Part shown: one piece after another, positions 25,714-37,566 of the stretch
How positions within the stretch are numbered: the stretch's first letter is position 1
Layout: every line of letters begins with the position of its first letter
Origin: Ciona savignyi
Taxonomy: Eukaryota > Chordata > Ascidiacea > Phlebobranchia > Cionidae
Length of the DNA stretch: 64,000 nucleotides
Reading direction: 5' to 3'
Assembly: GCA_000149265.1 (NCBI GenBank)
Contig: CH001986.1
Location: 204,278-268,277 of the forward strand
Made by a program: the position numbers and the translations under genes
Notes under the pieces: generated by a model
What the model was told of the DNA's origin: nothing
Databases searched by the model: none
What the model saw: the letters and a program-made list of their open reading frames with translations, nothing else

Positions 25714-28440
25714 CTAATCAAGAAAACGAACGCTCATTTTTGTGTCGATCTCTGTGCGCTTCATCACCTTTAAATAACTTGCTTTAATGACCAATAATTA
25801 ATATATTACTACAATGTCATGTATAAAAAGGTTCAAAGGGCATGGTATAAAAAAAATTAAACAAAGCTATTCGTCAATCGTCATTTGAAACTAATAGCTA
25901 ATACTAGAACATAAAATTAGAACTTTACAAGACAATTTTGTTTAGTGCATATATGTATTTATAAATACATTTTATGTCAAATTATTTGAACATTAATATT
26001 AATACGGAACATTGACACTTACAATTTTAAACTCTTCAAACGTGATGTTTCTATCGTTATTCGTATCAGATTCCAACAGTGTACGCTCAGCAATGTGGGA
26101 TAGTTGTTCTTGGTTTATATTAGCTCCGACTAACAGTTTTAGTATCTGCAAATAGAAAATTTGATTTTGTTTAAAGATAGTCCATTATGGTTCATGGTAT
26201 TAAAACCACAGTGTTAAAAGTAAATACACAAGACCGATTTTATGATAAAACACTTAAAAGGTCGAATTTATATTAAAATACATGAAACCTGTCCGGCCCG
26301 TTGGTATAGCGGTTAAGTGCATCGCCTTTCAATTGAAAGGTTGCAGGTGCGAAACTGGTCGCTAGCTAGTCGGTTGTGTCCTTGGGCAAGGCACTTTACG
26401 GACATTGCCTGAACCCAGCGGATTACTAAGTTTTACCAAATTGAAGGAACATGTCTATCATATACAACACACTGCAATAGCTCCGGTAACCCGACGATGG
26501 GCGCGAGGTAATCTGACGATTGCCCGTTTGTTAACCCCCTTGGTTTTCCCATTCACGGGGATAAACATGAATATCCTATTCCATCCTATCCTGTTTCACA
26601 TTGAAAAAATGGTTCACCTGAAGTAGTTCCTTTTTAGATATTTTTCCATCATTGTCATAATCGTACAGAGAGAATATAACTAAAATAAAAAATAAAAATG
26701 CAAAGCAGTTTACATTAAATATTTATCACTATTAAATCAATTTCCATAAATTTCACAATTTACTTAAAGTTCAACAGCCTATGTAGAATACAGTCCAACG
26801 CAATAAATGTCAAAAGTCATAATTCATTATTTTAAATGCTGATGCAGTTAAAGTATAATGTCAGCTCAAACATGACAAAAGTGGTATATAAACTTCAAAC
26901 TACTTCTGGCATTTGGTGGATAAGCAGATCATCTTAAATAGTTGAAAACTAGATTCACTTCTAGTTAATATTTCCCATATCGTTATTTAAGTTATGCAAA
27001 GAACTTAACAAACAGTAAAGTGGAGTGATCTACTGATAGATTCATTATTAAAACTGTAAAACCATAGTTGGACACTAAAAATAATCTACATCATTTCAAC
27101 TGCAGGCATGTAATATTGTTCCAATCATCCACACCAGTAACAAAATATGTGTATGACTGGAAATGATATTAAATCAAATGCTGCAAATGATACTATTGTT
27201 ATACAAACTTCTTACATTTTAACTTGTTAGTTCGACTGTTGAGAGCACTATCAGAAGTTTTTCCATTGCACGGTCGAAAACGAGCAAGTGTTCTCATGAA
27301 CTGACGAAAGTTCACATGTTCCTCACTGTCACATAATATTGAAAATTAATAAAATACAAACAAATTGGATGTTGAAAAAACGCACCCTTCCACAAAAAAT
27401 GCATCCACGATCCGATCAGCAAGCGGATTGATGGCAAGTTCAGGTATTCGCATAAAATCGTCACGGCTGTAAAAATGAATTTATGATATTAATAATTTTT
27501 GCTTTAAATCTTGAAATACCTCAGTGTGGTAGAGTTTTTGCTTACATATACATAACATACACCTAAACTTATTTATATACATAAATATAATAAATAAAAT
27601 TTAAAAAGTTAACATTTTATTTGCAACTGATAGAAAATGAGAATAAAAATCCATAGGCTGTTATTTATGTAAATATTAACTGTTGTATGTGTAAAGTTAA
27701 GATTGAATTGTATTAACTATAGTTGTATTAACATTTTTAAGGTGATGCAGAATTTTTATTTTATACTTTTAAATGTTCAACTGTACAGCAGATCTAATAT
27801 AAAGTTTTTAGTTTTGGTGTAACAGTATTTTAAGGTCCAGCTTGTGTTTCTACACCGGTACATATGATGGTAATTCATCATTTTAATGCATCAAATCCAG
27901 TTTAAGAAGTATAACTGAATCAACACATTTGTGATACAATTAATAATTTATACTAAACAAACATGTTTTTGGAAAAGAGTGAAAAGGGAGTATTTTATGA
28001 AAAAGGTTGCCTTTGCCATACCCAAAGGACTAGCGCCAGAAAAATCTATTAAAGTACAGGAATTTTGCTTATATTAATGACAATAAAATAAATCTACGAA
28101 TAACGGAACAACTCACAACTATCTATTAAAAGGTGAAAAACTTAATCAAATATACTCACGTTAGAAATCCATTTGTTTCTTTATCTAAACAAGTGAAGCG
28201 ACTGAAAAGTCTGATGATTTGATTCGAAAGAACTGCAAAAGAAACCAAAATTGACTAAAAAGGGAATAAACTGCAAAACTATGTTTTTTTTGCATAACCA
28301 CTAGTTAATTCAAGTACATTTTTCAAGTAAGTACATTTTTCAAATAAATTCAAGTACAAATCGGGTCACTTACATCCAGTCTCCTGTTGGATTGCTTCTA
28401 TTTCCTCTTCTCGTAAGTGTAGAGAAGCCTTAGAGCCCAT
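25714..28440 (-). CDS. CHP1: Calcineurin B homologous protein 1 (calcineurin-like EF-hand protein)
   Basis: Small N-myristoylated EF-hand protein; family members bind Na+/H+ exchangers and act in membrane traffic. Exons in transcript order: 28374-28440, 28160-28232, 27386-27466, 27216-27325, 26618-26679, 26023-26145, 25714-25767, giving 570 nt and 189 residues (vertebrate CHP1 about 195). The start MGSKAS is a myristoylation signal, followed by REEEIEAIQQETGF as in CHP1. Diagnostic blocks are RIPELAINPLADRI, VNFRQFMRTLARFRP and the C-terminal MSVRFLD. EF-hands 1-2 are degenerate; EF3 (DYDNDGKISKKE) and EF4 (DTNNDRNITFEE) have full calcium ligands. All junctions are GT-AG and keep frame. Intron 5 contains a SINE. 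An AAACAG acceptor lies 6 nt upstream of the ATG, consistent with a 5' intron or spliced-leader addition (inference). Confidence 0.93.
26296..26592 (+). mobile_element. tRNA-derived SINE, copy 2, inside a CHP1 intron
   Basis: Same family as the copy at 24.6 kb: GCCCGTTGGTATAGCGGTTA head, GGTGCGAAACTGG box B remnant, shared body, CCTAT tail. It lies antisense within CHP1 intron 5, about 25 nt from the donor of exon 5. Confidence 0.8.
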
Positions 28441-28774
28441 TGTAGGCTGTTTATAAACTTTATTCCACAAAAATTTAATGATTGATTAAAAAAGGAAACT
28501 TGGAAAAACAAAAGATTTATTATTACCAGACCAACACTGCAACGACACTAAATGTTTAGTCAAAGTAATGATGACATAGCATTACTCCATTAGTGAGCTA
28601 AATTTAATCAAAACAAAACTAAAAGTAAGCATTAATTATGTAACAAACGTTAAAAACGAAATACGTTAAAAACGAAAAAAATCCGCTTTGTTCTTAAAAT
28701 GAATTTCTTTTTTATTTTGGTAAATATATAATTATGGGTCCCATTTGAAAAAATGGGACACATATTGCTTTTGT

Positions 28775-28814
28775 CCGTTTTTTTTTTCTTTTTTTTTTTC
28801 GTTTTTTTTTCTTC
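28775..28814. repeat. Poly-T/polypyrimidine tract
   Basis: T-runs broken by single C or G, immediately before the first copy of the 336-bp tandem repeat; perhaps the decayed tail of an inserted element. Confidence 0.7.
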
Positions 28815-28824
28815 GTCAAACGCT

Positions 28825-29995
28825 TGACAGGCAATGGCATGGCGCCCCGACATCCACCAGAAGGAATAATGGAATCGCAATGAAACTTGGTGATTTTTAA
28901 ACAACATGGCCTAGATATGCAGAAACCAAAATTTTGGGTATTAAATTTAGGGGAATTCCCCTTGGACGTAAAAACCAAAACGGTCATTTTTTTCTAAAAA
29001 ATTAGCTTTTTAGGCCATAGCGCTTGAACGGCTGCTCCAATTTGAATCAAATTTGGTGGAATGTTAGTGCACTAGTCACTGATTTAACACTTAAAAGAAA
29101 TAAAAAAATTACCTAGGGAAATACCCTAAAAATTAAACTTTTGCTGTTAAATGATAATTGTGACAGGCATGCTATGTCGCCCCGACATCTACCAGAAGGG
29201 TTAATGGAATCGCAATGAAACTCGGTGATTTGTTGGACAACATGGTCTAGATATGCAGAAATCAAAATTTTGGGTGATAAATCTAGGGGAATTCCCCTGG
29301 GACGTTAAAACCAAAACGGTATTTTTTTCTAAAAATATAACCTTTTTGGGGCATAGCGCTTGAACGACCAATACAATTTAAATCAGATTTGGTGGAATGT
29401 AAGTGCATTAGTCACTGATTTAACACTTAAAAGAAATAAAAAAATTACCCAGGGAAATAGGCCTACCCTAAAACTCGGATTTTGTTCTTGAATTATGATT
29501 GTGACAAGCATGCCATGTTGCCCCGAAATCTAGCAAAAGGAGTAATGAAATCGCAATAAAAATTTGACATTTGTAACAGAACATGGTCTAGATAAGTAGA
29601 AACCAAAATTTTGGGTAATGAATCTAGGGAAATTCCCCTGAGACGTTAAAAACCAAAACATTTTTTTTTCTAAAAAAATAGATTTTTTGGGCATAGCGCT
29701 TGAACGGCTACTCTAATTTTGATCAGATTTGGTTAAATGTTAGACCATTAGACACTTTAGGCCAATTAAAAGAAAGAAAACATTTGCTTAAAGTAATTTC
29801 CCTGAAAACGAAGATATGTTCCTGAATTATGATTGTGACAGGCATGCCATATCGCACTGACATCTCCAACAAGGAGTCGACAAATCACATTAAAACTTTA
29901 AGAATTGTTACATAACATGGCCAACATGTGTAAAAATAGAAACTCATATACTAAACCTAGGGGGATTTCCTTTATTTCATTACAGCGCTTAAAAA
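28825..29995. repeat. Diverged tandem repeat, unit about 334-341 bp, about 3.5 copies
   Basis: Units begin at TGACAGGCA-type starts at 28825, 29161, 29502 and 29836. Shared blocks include GGAATCGCAATGAAAC, CCAAAATTTTGGGT, GGGGAATTCCCC and GGCATAGCGCTTGAACG. Copies decay towards the right, and the last is truncated. No coding frame persists, so it looks like a minisatellite-scale array of unknown origin. Confidence 0.85.
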
Positions 29996-30100
29996 GGTTT
30001 AATTTAAAACATTTAAGGTAAAATGTTCGTAAATTAAGATGTTTATTCTTTTTTTAACTACACATTGAAAAGAAGTTTGGTTGGACAACTATGGGACCGA

Positions 30101-30244
30101 TGCGTTTATGCTTGCAGAAACAAAGTACATACTCAGTGTATAAAATACAATCTGTGGTTAGGGACCCTGTAGCATATATATATGGCATACAAAATGTGTT
30201 TTACAAATGGTGGTGGTTAAACACGTGGTTGACACTCTCTAGTT
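30101..30244 (-). repeat. Dispersed repeat, copy 2, inverted relative to copy 1
   Basis: Reverse complement matches 22833-22990 over most of its length (TGCTTGCAGAAAC, AGGGACCCTGT, TTAAACACGTGGTTGAC blocks). The two copies flank CHP1 and its repeats in opposite orientation. Confidence 0.7.
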
Positions 30245-30337
30245 ATTGTCCAAAGTGTCTTTAGTTGTTGTAAGCACGCGGTAGTGCTAGAGAGCCGCCA
30301 AGCTCTTCGGTTTCACGATGTACGGCCGTACGTTCGT

Positions 30338-30577
30338 GTGCCCGAATGGTTAACGCGACCGATACATATACCGACTCTTATAAAAAAAACGGCCCTAATG
30401 ATGAGCCCATCATGGGTTTAAAATTTAGATAAAAAATTGAAATTGAACGATAGTCTTAATCATACACAACACACTGCAAGAGCTTCGGCAACCCGACTGG
30501 TAACCAGCCGATTGCCCGTGTGTTCACGTCCCTAGCACTTTCCCGTTTACGAGGATAAACATGAATATCCTATTCTG
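30338..30577 (+). mobile_element. SINE-related element, diverged
   Basis: A tRNA-like head (CCCGAATGGTTAACGCGACC) is followed by a body sharing ACACAACACACTGCAA..AGCT, CAACCCGA and the ATAAACATGAATATCCTAT ending with the SINEs at 24.6 and 26.3 kb. At about 30840-30930 a stretch matches its head and body in reverse orientation. It is probably a relative rather than the same subfamily. Confidence 0.6.
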
Positions 30578-31261
30578 TCATTTCCAAAATACAAAATACA
30601 CTACAAATTATAATTCACCATAACAATTATGAAACAGCTTAACATTTAAAACAAAAATTTCGGGGTTTCAAAAAGTTGAGCGAGCCCCATACTAACGATG
30701 AACCATTTTTCTGTTAATCGCCAAAAACTTAACCACACATAAAATAATGTACAGTGTGATTCAACCCATATTGACAGAAAAAAATAGATACTTAATCGGT
30801 AGTAAACTTTTTAGAGGAGGTAGATATATATCTTTCTATCTATCGGTCGCGTTAATCATGCGGTCACAAGATCGTCGGGTTACCTTCGGTTTAGTGGATC
30901 TGCAGTAAGCTGTGTATTGAGACGTTTCTTCGATTAGGGCAGTCGGACATTGCATATATTAAATAGCCTATGCCTGAGATGTTTCTATAGTTTTGTACAA
31001 CTTATTTTATCCATTGGTTTAAGTCGATGTACCTTTCAAACACAGCTGTCTAAGCACGATATTCATATAGCCAAAAGACAGAGGCGACAGGACAGTTGAT
31101 GATAGCCTTTACGCAAGTATCTGCAGGTTACTGAGGGGACGTATACTGACATTTGCGGACTGTATAGCCTAGTTTACATTGATATCTCAACCCTGTGACC
31201 AAAGTTTCTTAAAGTTGTTCGTTTATGTATTTTAATTTTCTACCTGTTATTGTTTTTAAAA

Positions 31262-31520
31262 AGATTAGTACACAATGATATATAGTTTGGAAAACACATA
31301 TTTACAGTTTAACCAGGCTAAGAAATATGGATATAATAATAGGCGTTTTCGTCACATTTGAGCTTTTAAATGCTTGAATAAATCATATTGTTTTGGAAAG
31401 AAAAAATACACATGGATATACAGTTTAAAGAACATGCATTTATAGTGTAATCACACTTAGGAATAATTAAGAGTCGTTTTTCGTCACTTTGATACTTTAA
31501 AAGGCTTGAATACATCGTTG
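31262..31520. repeat. Imperfect direct repeat of about 125 bp, two copies
   Basis: Both halves share ATATA(C/T)AGTTT, a CATTTA(C/T)AGT-like block, CGTTTT(T)CGTCAC and a CTTTTAAA..GCTTGAATA block. A related stretch follows gene B near 37355-37430, so the 3' flank was copied with the gene. Confidence 0.5.
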
Positions 31521-31538
31521 GTGTGTTTCTTTGAACTT

Positions 31539-34500
31539 TTAGATAACCGTGTATGTGTTACTGTTTTGCCAAACCGCGTAGACCTGTTTCCAGAATGCCT
31601 GCGCGATCCTGTATTCCCTCAATCCAGGACCGGAAGAATCTACATATAAAATATAAATTATATTTTATTTTTGAAATTCCGTGACAACGATGCCCCCGCG
31701 CTACTTACAATATCCGTCCTTGCAATAAGGAATAGTGCAGCCATCCACAGTTACAGCAGTTGCATATTGGTTTGCGTTATCGCATTGAACTGAAAGTGCA
31801 AAACATTGTGCTTGCATTGAAACAATACCGGACAGTCTTTGCCTGTGTGTAAAGAATGTTACTTTTTGTTTAAAAATAAAAATTAAAAACTCACCTCCAA
31901 TTTTGGAATGTAGGGTGCCACACATGATGCATTTGGTAGGCCCAGCCAATAAATTCGCAAATATAATCGGAACGAAGCTGTCTTATGCCTGCGTTGGCTG
32001 GTAGCATTGGACAGGTCACTGCAAGAATCATTTGTAAAAAAATGATGTAGGCCTATAGCTTAAAATATAATTTGCATGTAATCCAATAACCATATTCCGT
32101 CCGAATAGCTAAATCGATAAGAGGGTTGGTTTTTGAGCTGAAAAATTGTTGGATCCATTCTATTTTGTCGATTATTACTCTCGGCAGTGCAATTTCTAAA
32201 CTAAGTGGATTAATGTAATAACCTTAAGGAATAAGAAAGTCAATAACTCCGATGAACGACAGACGGTGGCCACCAGCAGGTAAAACAATTGTCGGTATAA
32301 AATTCTCTTTGTATTCTGATTCAATTGAAAAATCTACATATTTACCATTCTGTGGAGATTCGACAAACACAGGCTTGTTGCAGAGGGACTGGTTACAACA
32401 CGTAGCTCTTTCGCAAGTCACCACCGTATATCCTCCAAATTGATGACCAGGAGACACGCAAGCATTACACATGTCAGGAGTGACACATGATGCAATTCCT
32501 CCTGCTTGGGGTCCGCCGGTACCTGCACATTTGGTAAAAGCTTAAAATAGATCTGGCGTTTTATAAACAAGTTTATATCATACCATTGGTAGCAGTTCCA
32601 TAATACGTTGCGCAAATTTCACCAGGTCCACATTGTATAGACTGAAGACCAGCGCTGCTTGCGCTTGATGCCGCACCGTAATAACACGTTTGACCAAGAA
32701 CCTACAAAAAAGTTTGTGCCGCCTTTGACTGAAAATTGTACCCTGTTTAGATGTAAGTGGCACTTACGGGGATTGTGGAGTCATTACTGCCCGTAGTTGT
32801 TACATTTAGATCTAGCGTTTTGTTTCCTTCAGTCTGAATTGCAGTAAACACATTAAGGATGTCTGTCTGCGTCACAGGTGTGCATCCACTTCCAAGTTTA
32901 AAACCTCCAGTAAGTGAATCCGCGTTCAAGTGAATGGTCACAGTGCCCTTTAGATTTTAATGATTAATTATAGATTTCATTGAATATAAGTATATCATAC
33001 AAGCCGGGTTTCAAGAAAGATAACACTTCAGTTCTCTAGCTCTTTGTGAATTAATATAAAAGGGTTATAATATTGTTTTAGCTTAAAAACGTAAATAAAC
33101 CAGTTGTTTTAATATATTGATTATGTGTTCTTCATGATGTTTAATGTTGGAATATCTAAAACTCATACAAGTTTGTGCTATGCATATTTACCACTGTAAT
33201 CTTGAAAGATATGGTGCTCAATGCGGAACTCGGGTTTTCAACAGAACCAGAAATATAGACGACCGCTTCGTTTGAGCCTTGTGGAACTTGGTAAACTAGC
33301 GTTATCGATCCATTTGATGGGAACGTGTATTTGGAAAAATAAGTATCACCCGATGCAACTTGGACAGATACTGCCGAATTGTCCTGAAAAGTACAATATG
33401 AATACGCCAAGCTGGTAGTTTATTACCAGGTCGTATAACGACTTTTTATTTTTGTACATTTTTAACATACCGGTATCGCAGCAGTGGCCATGCAGCTGTC
33501 TTGCTGAAGTCGCTCCTTCAGTGCATCCAGGAGTCCGAAATTCGACAAACGGAAGACATATCTGCTGTCAGGATTGTTAGCGATCTGACCAAGTTCAGTC
33601 GCATCGATACCGCCTCCAATTCCAACAGCAAACACGGCTATACCAGCAGCCCTCGCCTAAAAACAGGGATATTTTAAAAATGAACAACGTTTAGTCTGTA
33701 TTCATTAATGTATTACAGCGTTGGATGGTCCTGAAACGGAGTCTCCACTTTGCCCGTCAGTCAATACGACCAAAATTCTCGGCACGCCTTCTGATCTTTT
33801 TCTTGCGCCTCTACTTTCAACGAACCCATTGTTGATAACATCAGTTATTGCAGCTCCAGTTGCAGTTCCACCTTTATTATTAGGGTACGCAAAGTTAAAT
33901 AAAAAAATTTGCCACATATTTATTAAGATTTACCGCCGGGATAAGAAGTTCCCCTTATAAGAGCCGCAAGAGAACTCTTGCTGGTGTGCTGATTAAAATG
34001 ACTTAAGATTCTTGAGTTTGATTGATAAACCGAAAATCCAACGTGAACCCTGCCAGGACCAATGTCAAAACCATTTATCAAGCTTTCCATAAATCTAAGG
34101 GTGGCCTGAAAGTTAGAAGAGCCGACGCTACCACTGCCATCGATAGTGAACCACAAGTCCAGTTTATTGGAGTTGCACGCTGTAAAATAAAAATTAATTA
34201 ACTTAAAAAAAGAGTTTGGTATTCTCATCTATATAATGAGCCAATATTTCCTATGATACAAGTTACCTGGTGTATTTTCGAATTTTGATACAATCTCAAT
34301 AAAAAGTGTTGCATTTCCGCCTGGATGGTACACGGTGCTCCACCAAGCCGCTTGCTGTGCCAGCGTTGTCGGTAAAGCATTTGAACCGAATGTCTTTTGG
34401 ATGAATATACGTGCGGCAAACGCAGAGTGTAACGGTATGCTGTAAAATGTTAACGTTTGGCACAAATTAAAAAAAAAAAAACTTTTTAACTGTATGTTCT

Positions 34501-35387
34501 TAACTCAAAACACTCACCCGTAGTTAGAATTGGTAAGGTTGGTATTGTCTTGGCCTAGAATACACCCGGCATCAAATACAAGGACTTGGATCGTGGTGGA
34601 AAGTGTTTGAAGCGATAATTTTATTGCCGCTGAAATCTATTAATTGTCATGTTATTACAATCAAAAATAATCATCGACGGTGACAAACTTATTGTAGGTA
34701 TATATTACATTTTATAATCGAAGGCACTTGTACTGACTTTTACTGCCGGCGCTGAGACACTATTTTTATCATTGTTTTAAAACGACGAAACTTTAAAAAA
34801 AAACTTAACTAGATGCCGCCATAACTCACTAAACTCGGGCTTGTTAAAGTGCAACAGACTTTACTTTCTCACATGGATGGATTTTCTCTTGGTTAATGGA
34901 AGGCAGTGTAGCTTATACCGTGTGCAGCCAAACTTACCTTCCAAATACCACCTGAAGATCCGGAACTTGTGTTTCCGAAGCGTGACTCTACCAGCGCGAT
35001 TCTTGTCATCAAATTAAAGTCATTCCCAAAACCGGGCACTGATTGTAATTTTTGGATCGCAGCTGCAACCACTTCTTTGCCGATGGCGCCATCAACCAGT
35101 GTTCTATCCTGTCCCGTACTCGTTTGCACATCACTGTGACGATAAAAGAATATAAACTAATATTCGGAATAACCAATTTATGTGTCATAAAAGACAAGTC
35201 AATAAAACAAAAAGAACAATAACACAGAATACTTTATCGCAACTATAATATAGAAAATGCATCGTCTATGAAATACACAGGGCATATAAACTTATTTTAT
35301 AAATATTGCCTTTACTTACACAAAGTTCTGGCCGTTTGTGACTCTTGCTACTAAAAGCACGGAAATTAACAAGATAAACAATTTCAT
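31539..35387 (-). CDS. Gene A: secreted vWA protein with lysozyme-like N-terminus and one Ly6/uPAR domain
   Basis: Exons in transcript order: 35320-35387, 34938-35133, 34518-34636, 34267-34439, 33934-34179, 33717-33871, 33471-33656, 33192-33383, 32768-32947, 32584-32701, 32346-32522, 31895-32018, 31709-31842, 31539-31639; 2,169 nt, 722 residues, all GT-AG and in frame. The signal peptide is about residues 1-19. Residues 23-185 carry RIALVESRFG..GGIW and YGIPLHSAFAARIF..AAWWSTVYHP, a pattern I associate with an invertebrate lysozyme/transglycosylase-like region often placed before vWA. The vWA is about 186-380 with a complete MIDAS (DGSGS, GGTATG, LTDG). A beta-rich segment with no Cys in its first part spans 381-505. 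One Ly6/uPAR domain (506-603) ends in CCNQSLCN. The tail (604-722) has several Cys and no GPI or TM segment. Function unknown. Paralogue of gene B. Confidence 0.85.
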
Positions 35388-37566
35388 TTTCAGAATTTGT
35401 TACCTAGCACTATTAAGTTAAACATTTTTTAAACTTTGCTATATAATTGACTTGGTTGTAATCGGAAAGTTTAGTTACTCTATTTCAGTAGCCTGTCGAA
35501 AGTCGAATCGCTAAACCGTCTTTACCCAATCTTCTCTTCTTAATGCGTGCGGCACAATCTTCGTTTACCTATTTGTCTGGCTTTCCGAATGACTGGGTTT
35601 TTATACAGTCTTCGAAAAACAAGCGTGGGTGTCAGCGAGCAACATTCTTTCAGACCTTTTTTCTCACGGAAAAGTTTTCCGAAACATTTTGAAACGTCAC
35701 ATGTTTGGCGACTTCTTGGCCATTTGGCAATTTTCAGGTGAAAACGGAGTAAAAGAAAAAATATTCAAGGAAGTTCGCTCTTTTTGATAAGCGGGAAAAC
35801 AGGATGGTTTCTCAGCTTGACTTGGCAGCAAAAGATATGATTGGGGATGGGTTGATCGCACGACCAAGTCTGAAAACGACTATGCACTATTTTAGAACGT
35901 AGTGCGTTATGGTATCTAGCTTATATAAAAAAGCGTAATTTACCTAAACATACTTACTTTGCCGACTACATACTGGTAAAGGCATGTTGATATAATGTGC
36001 ACTTTTAATACATTGAAGACTTGATCAAACGAAACCAAAGTAGAAAAGGTTTAAAAAAATTTATTTTTTAATTATCTTACAAAAAACGACACAAGAAATG
36101 TATATAAAGGTGGCGACTTTCGTTTACCCTATGCCGATTAAATTTTAATCTTAAAACACTTTCTGGAATATTTCAACATTTATTAATAAACCAAGCGTGG
36201 AAAGGGTAGTAAAATATACCAGACCTGTAATATTTTTAACATATTTACTGAACGCCTCGTTAAACCAATGCGGTTATATAATTTTCTTACGTGTATTGTG
36301 TTGGAAGTACGAATAAATATTAGTCCAAAGGTTATTGACTGTTGGGCAGATATTGCTTGACAACCTTTTACACATTTTGTAATTGACAGTAATTGACACA
36401 AAAATGCATACGCGGGTGCGTTGGACATCAGTTTTAGTTACTAACCGTTCATTCTGATACAGCCTGCTGTGTACACTCTACAACGAGTTTCACCCACGTA
36501 GGTATACATATTTTACCCTTCCAACTAGATTTTGCATTTTAATAGATTTTCCAAGCAGTATCATTAAGCAAATAGGCAATACATACGTTTGGTACCTATT
36601 ATGTGACAATTATAGGACAATTTAACTTTAAGCTAACTGATATAATCAACAGTCTGTAACCTTTGAAAAGGTCTCTTTTACAAAGCCGCTTGGCCTCACA
36701 GATACAATTTCATTTACACTAGGTTCTTTCCACCGTAACAATGCCTATTGTTGCTGAATTTTTTCGGCAAGGTTGCTCAAATTCTAACGATCGTAAGCTT
36801 ATATGTAGGAACGCTCATTTAACCCCGCTATAAACTGAGAATAAAAATAAGATTAGACATATTTAACACGTTTAACATGGAGACATCTATGTGTCTTAAT
36901 TACTGGCAGTTACTGAGTAAATTTTACTTTTACCTGTAAAGTGTGCGTAATAAACAATATTTGCATATTCTAGAAATTCCATGAACAATAGGGATCGACC
37001 AGACGGCGGATAATACAATGCTATGCTGGTAGGATGGAAACATGAAACAAAGCGGATAGACGCGAACAAAAAACTATCATTTGTCTTTATGTTCCTAATG
37101 AAAACATCACAGAGTTAAATCCATCTTACACTTTTTAGGGCCATTCGCAATATATTTGTGATTTAAACTGTCTCGTAATCTCGTTTTGTTTAAACGTCGC
37201 ACAGCCATTTCTGTCTGCTCAGCACTCACACAAAGAATCCAATCTCGACCGACCACTTTTTTACTAAAAACTAACGCCATTATATAATGTGAAGTTTTTA
37301 GTATCTGCAATTTTATTTGGTGCTTAATATAGAACTATGTTTGAAGGGACAAATAAATTTACACAATGATATATTATTCAGAAAACGCATATATTTACAG
37401 TACGAGTTTTTTAAAACAGATTTGAATAAATTTAAATTTGTATTTTCTACGGGTTTAGTTTCAAAGGCTCGTCACTTACATCGTTTTGCACGGAAATGAG
37501 ATGTGTATTGGTCAAGTAAAACTATTTTGCTACAATAACAAAATTGTTGTATGGTTGCCCAAACAT
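35388..37566. other. Spacer between genes A and B, no gene seen
   Basis: About 2.2 kb of AT-rich DNA that should contain the gene A promoter and the gene B 3' UTR. A minus-strand ATG frame ending at a GTAAGT donor near 35957 was seen, but no partner exon was found. Confidence 0.45.
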
